From NCBI RefSeq assembly GCF_014297445.1, contig NZ_JACORU010000001.1, positions 248,001 through 312,000 of the forward strand: a stretch of 64,000 nucleotides of DNA. Direction: 5' to 3'. Made by a program: the position numbers and the translations under genes. The DNA comes from Ramlibacter albus. Lineage in GTDB: Bacteria; Pseudomonadota; Gammaproteobacteria; Burkholderiales; Burkholderiaceae_C. Each line of letters begins with the position of its first letter. The first letter of the stretch is position 1. Under the pieces are notes generated by a model. That model was given only the letters and a program-made list of their open reading frames with translations. It had not been told where the DNA came from and made no database searches. This document shows, one piece after another, positions 63,856 to 64,000 of the stretch.

Positions 63856-64000
63856 ATGAGCATCAAGCTGTTTGTCGGCCTCGGCAACCCCGGCCCCGAA
63901 TACGAAGCCACGCGGCACAACGCGGGCTTCTGGTGGGTGGACGCGCTCGCGCGCGAGCTGAAGGTGTCGCTCTCGTACGAGAAGGGTTACCAGGCCCTGG
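63856..64000 (+). CDS. pth: Peptidyl-tRNA hydrolase, partial
   Basis: The first 48 residues ([20 protein letters not shown], then [12 protein letters not shown]) match the N-terminus of peptidyl-tRNA hydrolase, with the conserved Asn and the catalytic His in RHNAGF. The gene runs off the right edge. It recycles stalled peptidyl-tRNAs and follows rplY as in most proteobacteria. Confidence 0.93.
   Translation, partial: MSIKLFVGLGNPGPEYEATRHNAGFWWVDALARELKVSLSYEKGYQAL

Noticed and set aside
1..64000. CRISPR arrays and rRNA genes
   Set aside because: No regularly spaced direct repeats of 25-40 bases and no rRNA-like sequence were seen on either strand.

Overview
The window is high-GC DNA from a betaproteobacterium of the order Burkholderiales, most likely Comamonadaceae. 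The main grounds are the terephthalate operon, which matches the Comamonas tph gene order, and the housekeeping runs hrcA-nadK-recN and mutM-TPR-lolB-ispE-tRNA-Gln-prs-rplY-pth. No database search was possible. Assignments rest on reading motifs, lengths and gene order.

Region 1 (1-12.8 kb) is a catabolic cluster that looks built for a bicyclic aromatic acid. Leftward genes encode a LysR regulator, a PdxA/TphB-like dehydrogenase, a LigAB-type extradiol dioxygenase, a NahE-type hydratase-aldolase and a NahD-type isomerase. Divergent rightward genes encode a second NahD-like protein, a TTT-type binding protein, a benzoate-dioxygenase-like oxygenase (alpha and beta), a third NahD, a second NahE, an atypical SDR, an unknown protein, a hemerythrin and a VanB-type reductase. 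Together they supply ring dihydroxylation, rearomatisation, meta cleavage, isomerisation and pyruvate release. The substrate is not known.

Region 2 (13.0-28.2 kb) is a run of 15 leftward genes behind a divergent IclR regulator: CYP199-like P450, [2Fe-2S] ferredoxin, ferredoxin reductase, SDR, aldehyde dehydrogenase, a five-gene LIV-type ABC transporter, then tphC-tphA2-tphA3-tphB-tphA1. Read as one pathway, it could oxidise the methyl group of a 4-alkylbenzoate such as p-toluate to terephthalate, then convert terephthalate to protocatechuate.

Region 3 (28.2-37.6 kb) starts with scrambled relics (an IS1380-type transposase, RND pump and NodT outer-membrane factor). It continues with a patatin-mlaA pair, a MarR-EmrB-EmrA efflux operon, two small STAS-like proteins and a LysR gene broken by two frameshifts.

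Region 4 (about 37.6-49.1 kb) is a genomic island next to the 3' end of tRNA-Arg(ACG). It holds phage-like small genes, two tyrosine recombinases, a ParM/StbA-like plus StbB-like pair, a RecE-like nuclease and a three-gene ABC-ATPase (DUF2326)/Mrr-like nuclease cassette of the ABC-three-component defence type.

Region 5 (49.1-64 kb) is core chromosome: tRNA-Arg, a hemerythrin, a zinc-ribbon membrane protein, tRNA-Ile2, hrcA, nadK, recN, rapZ, mutY, a dynamin-like GTPase, mutM, a TPR protein, lolB, ispE, tRNA-Gln, prs, rplY and the start of pth.
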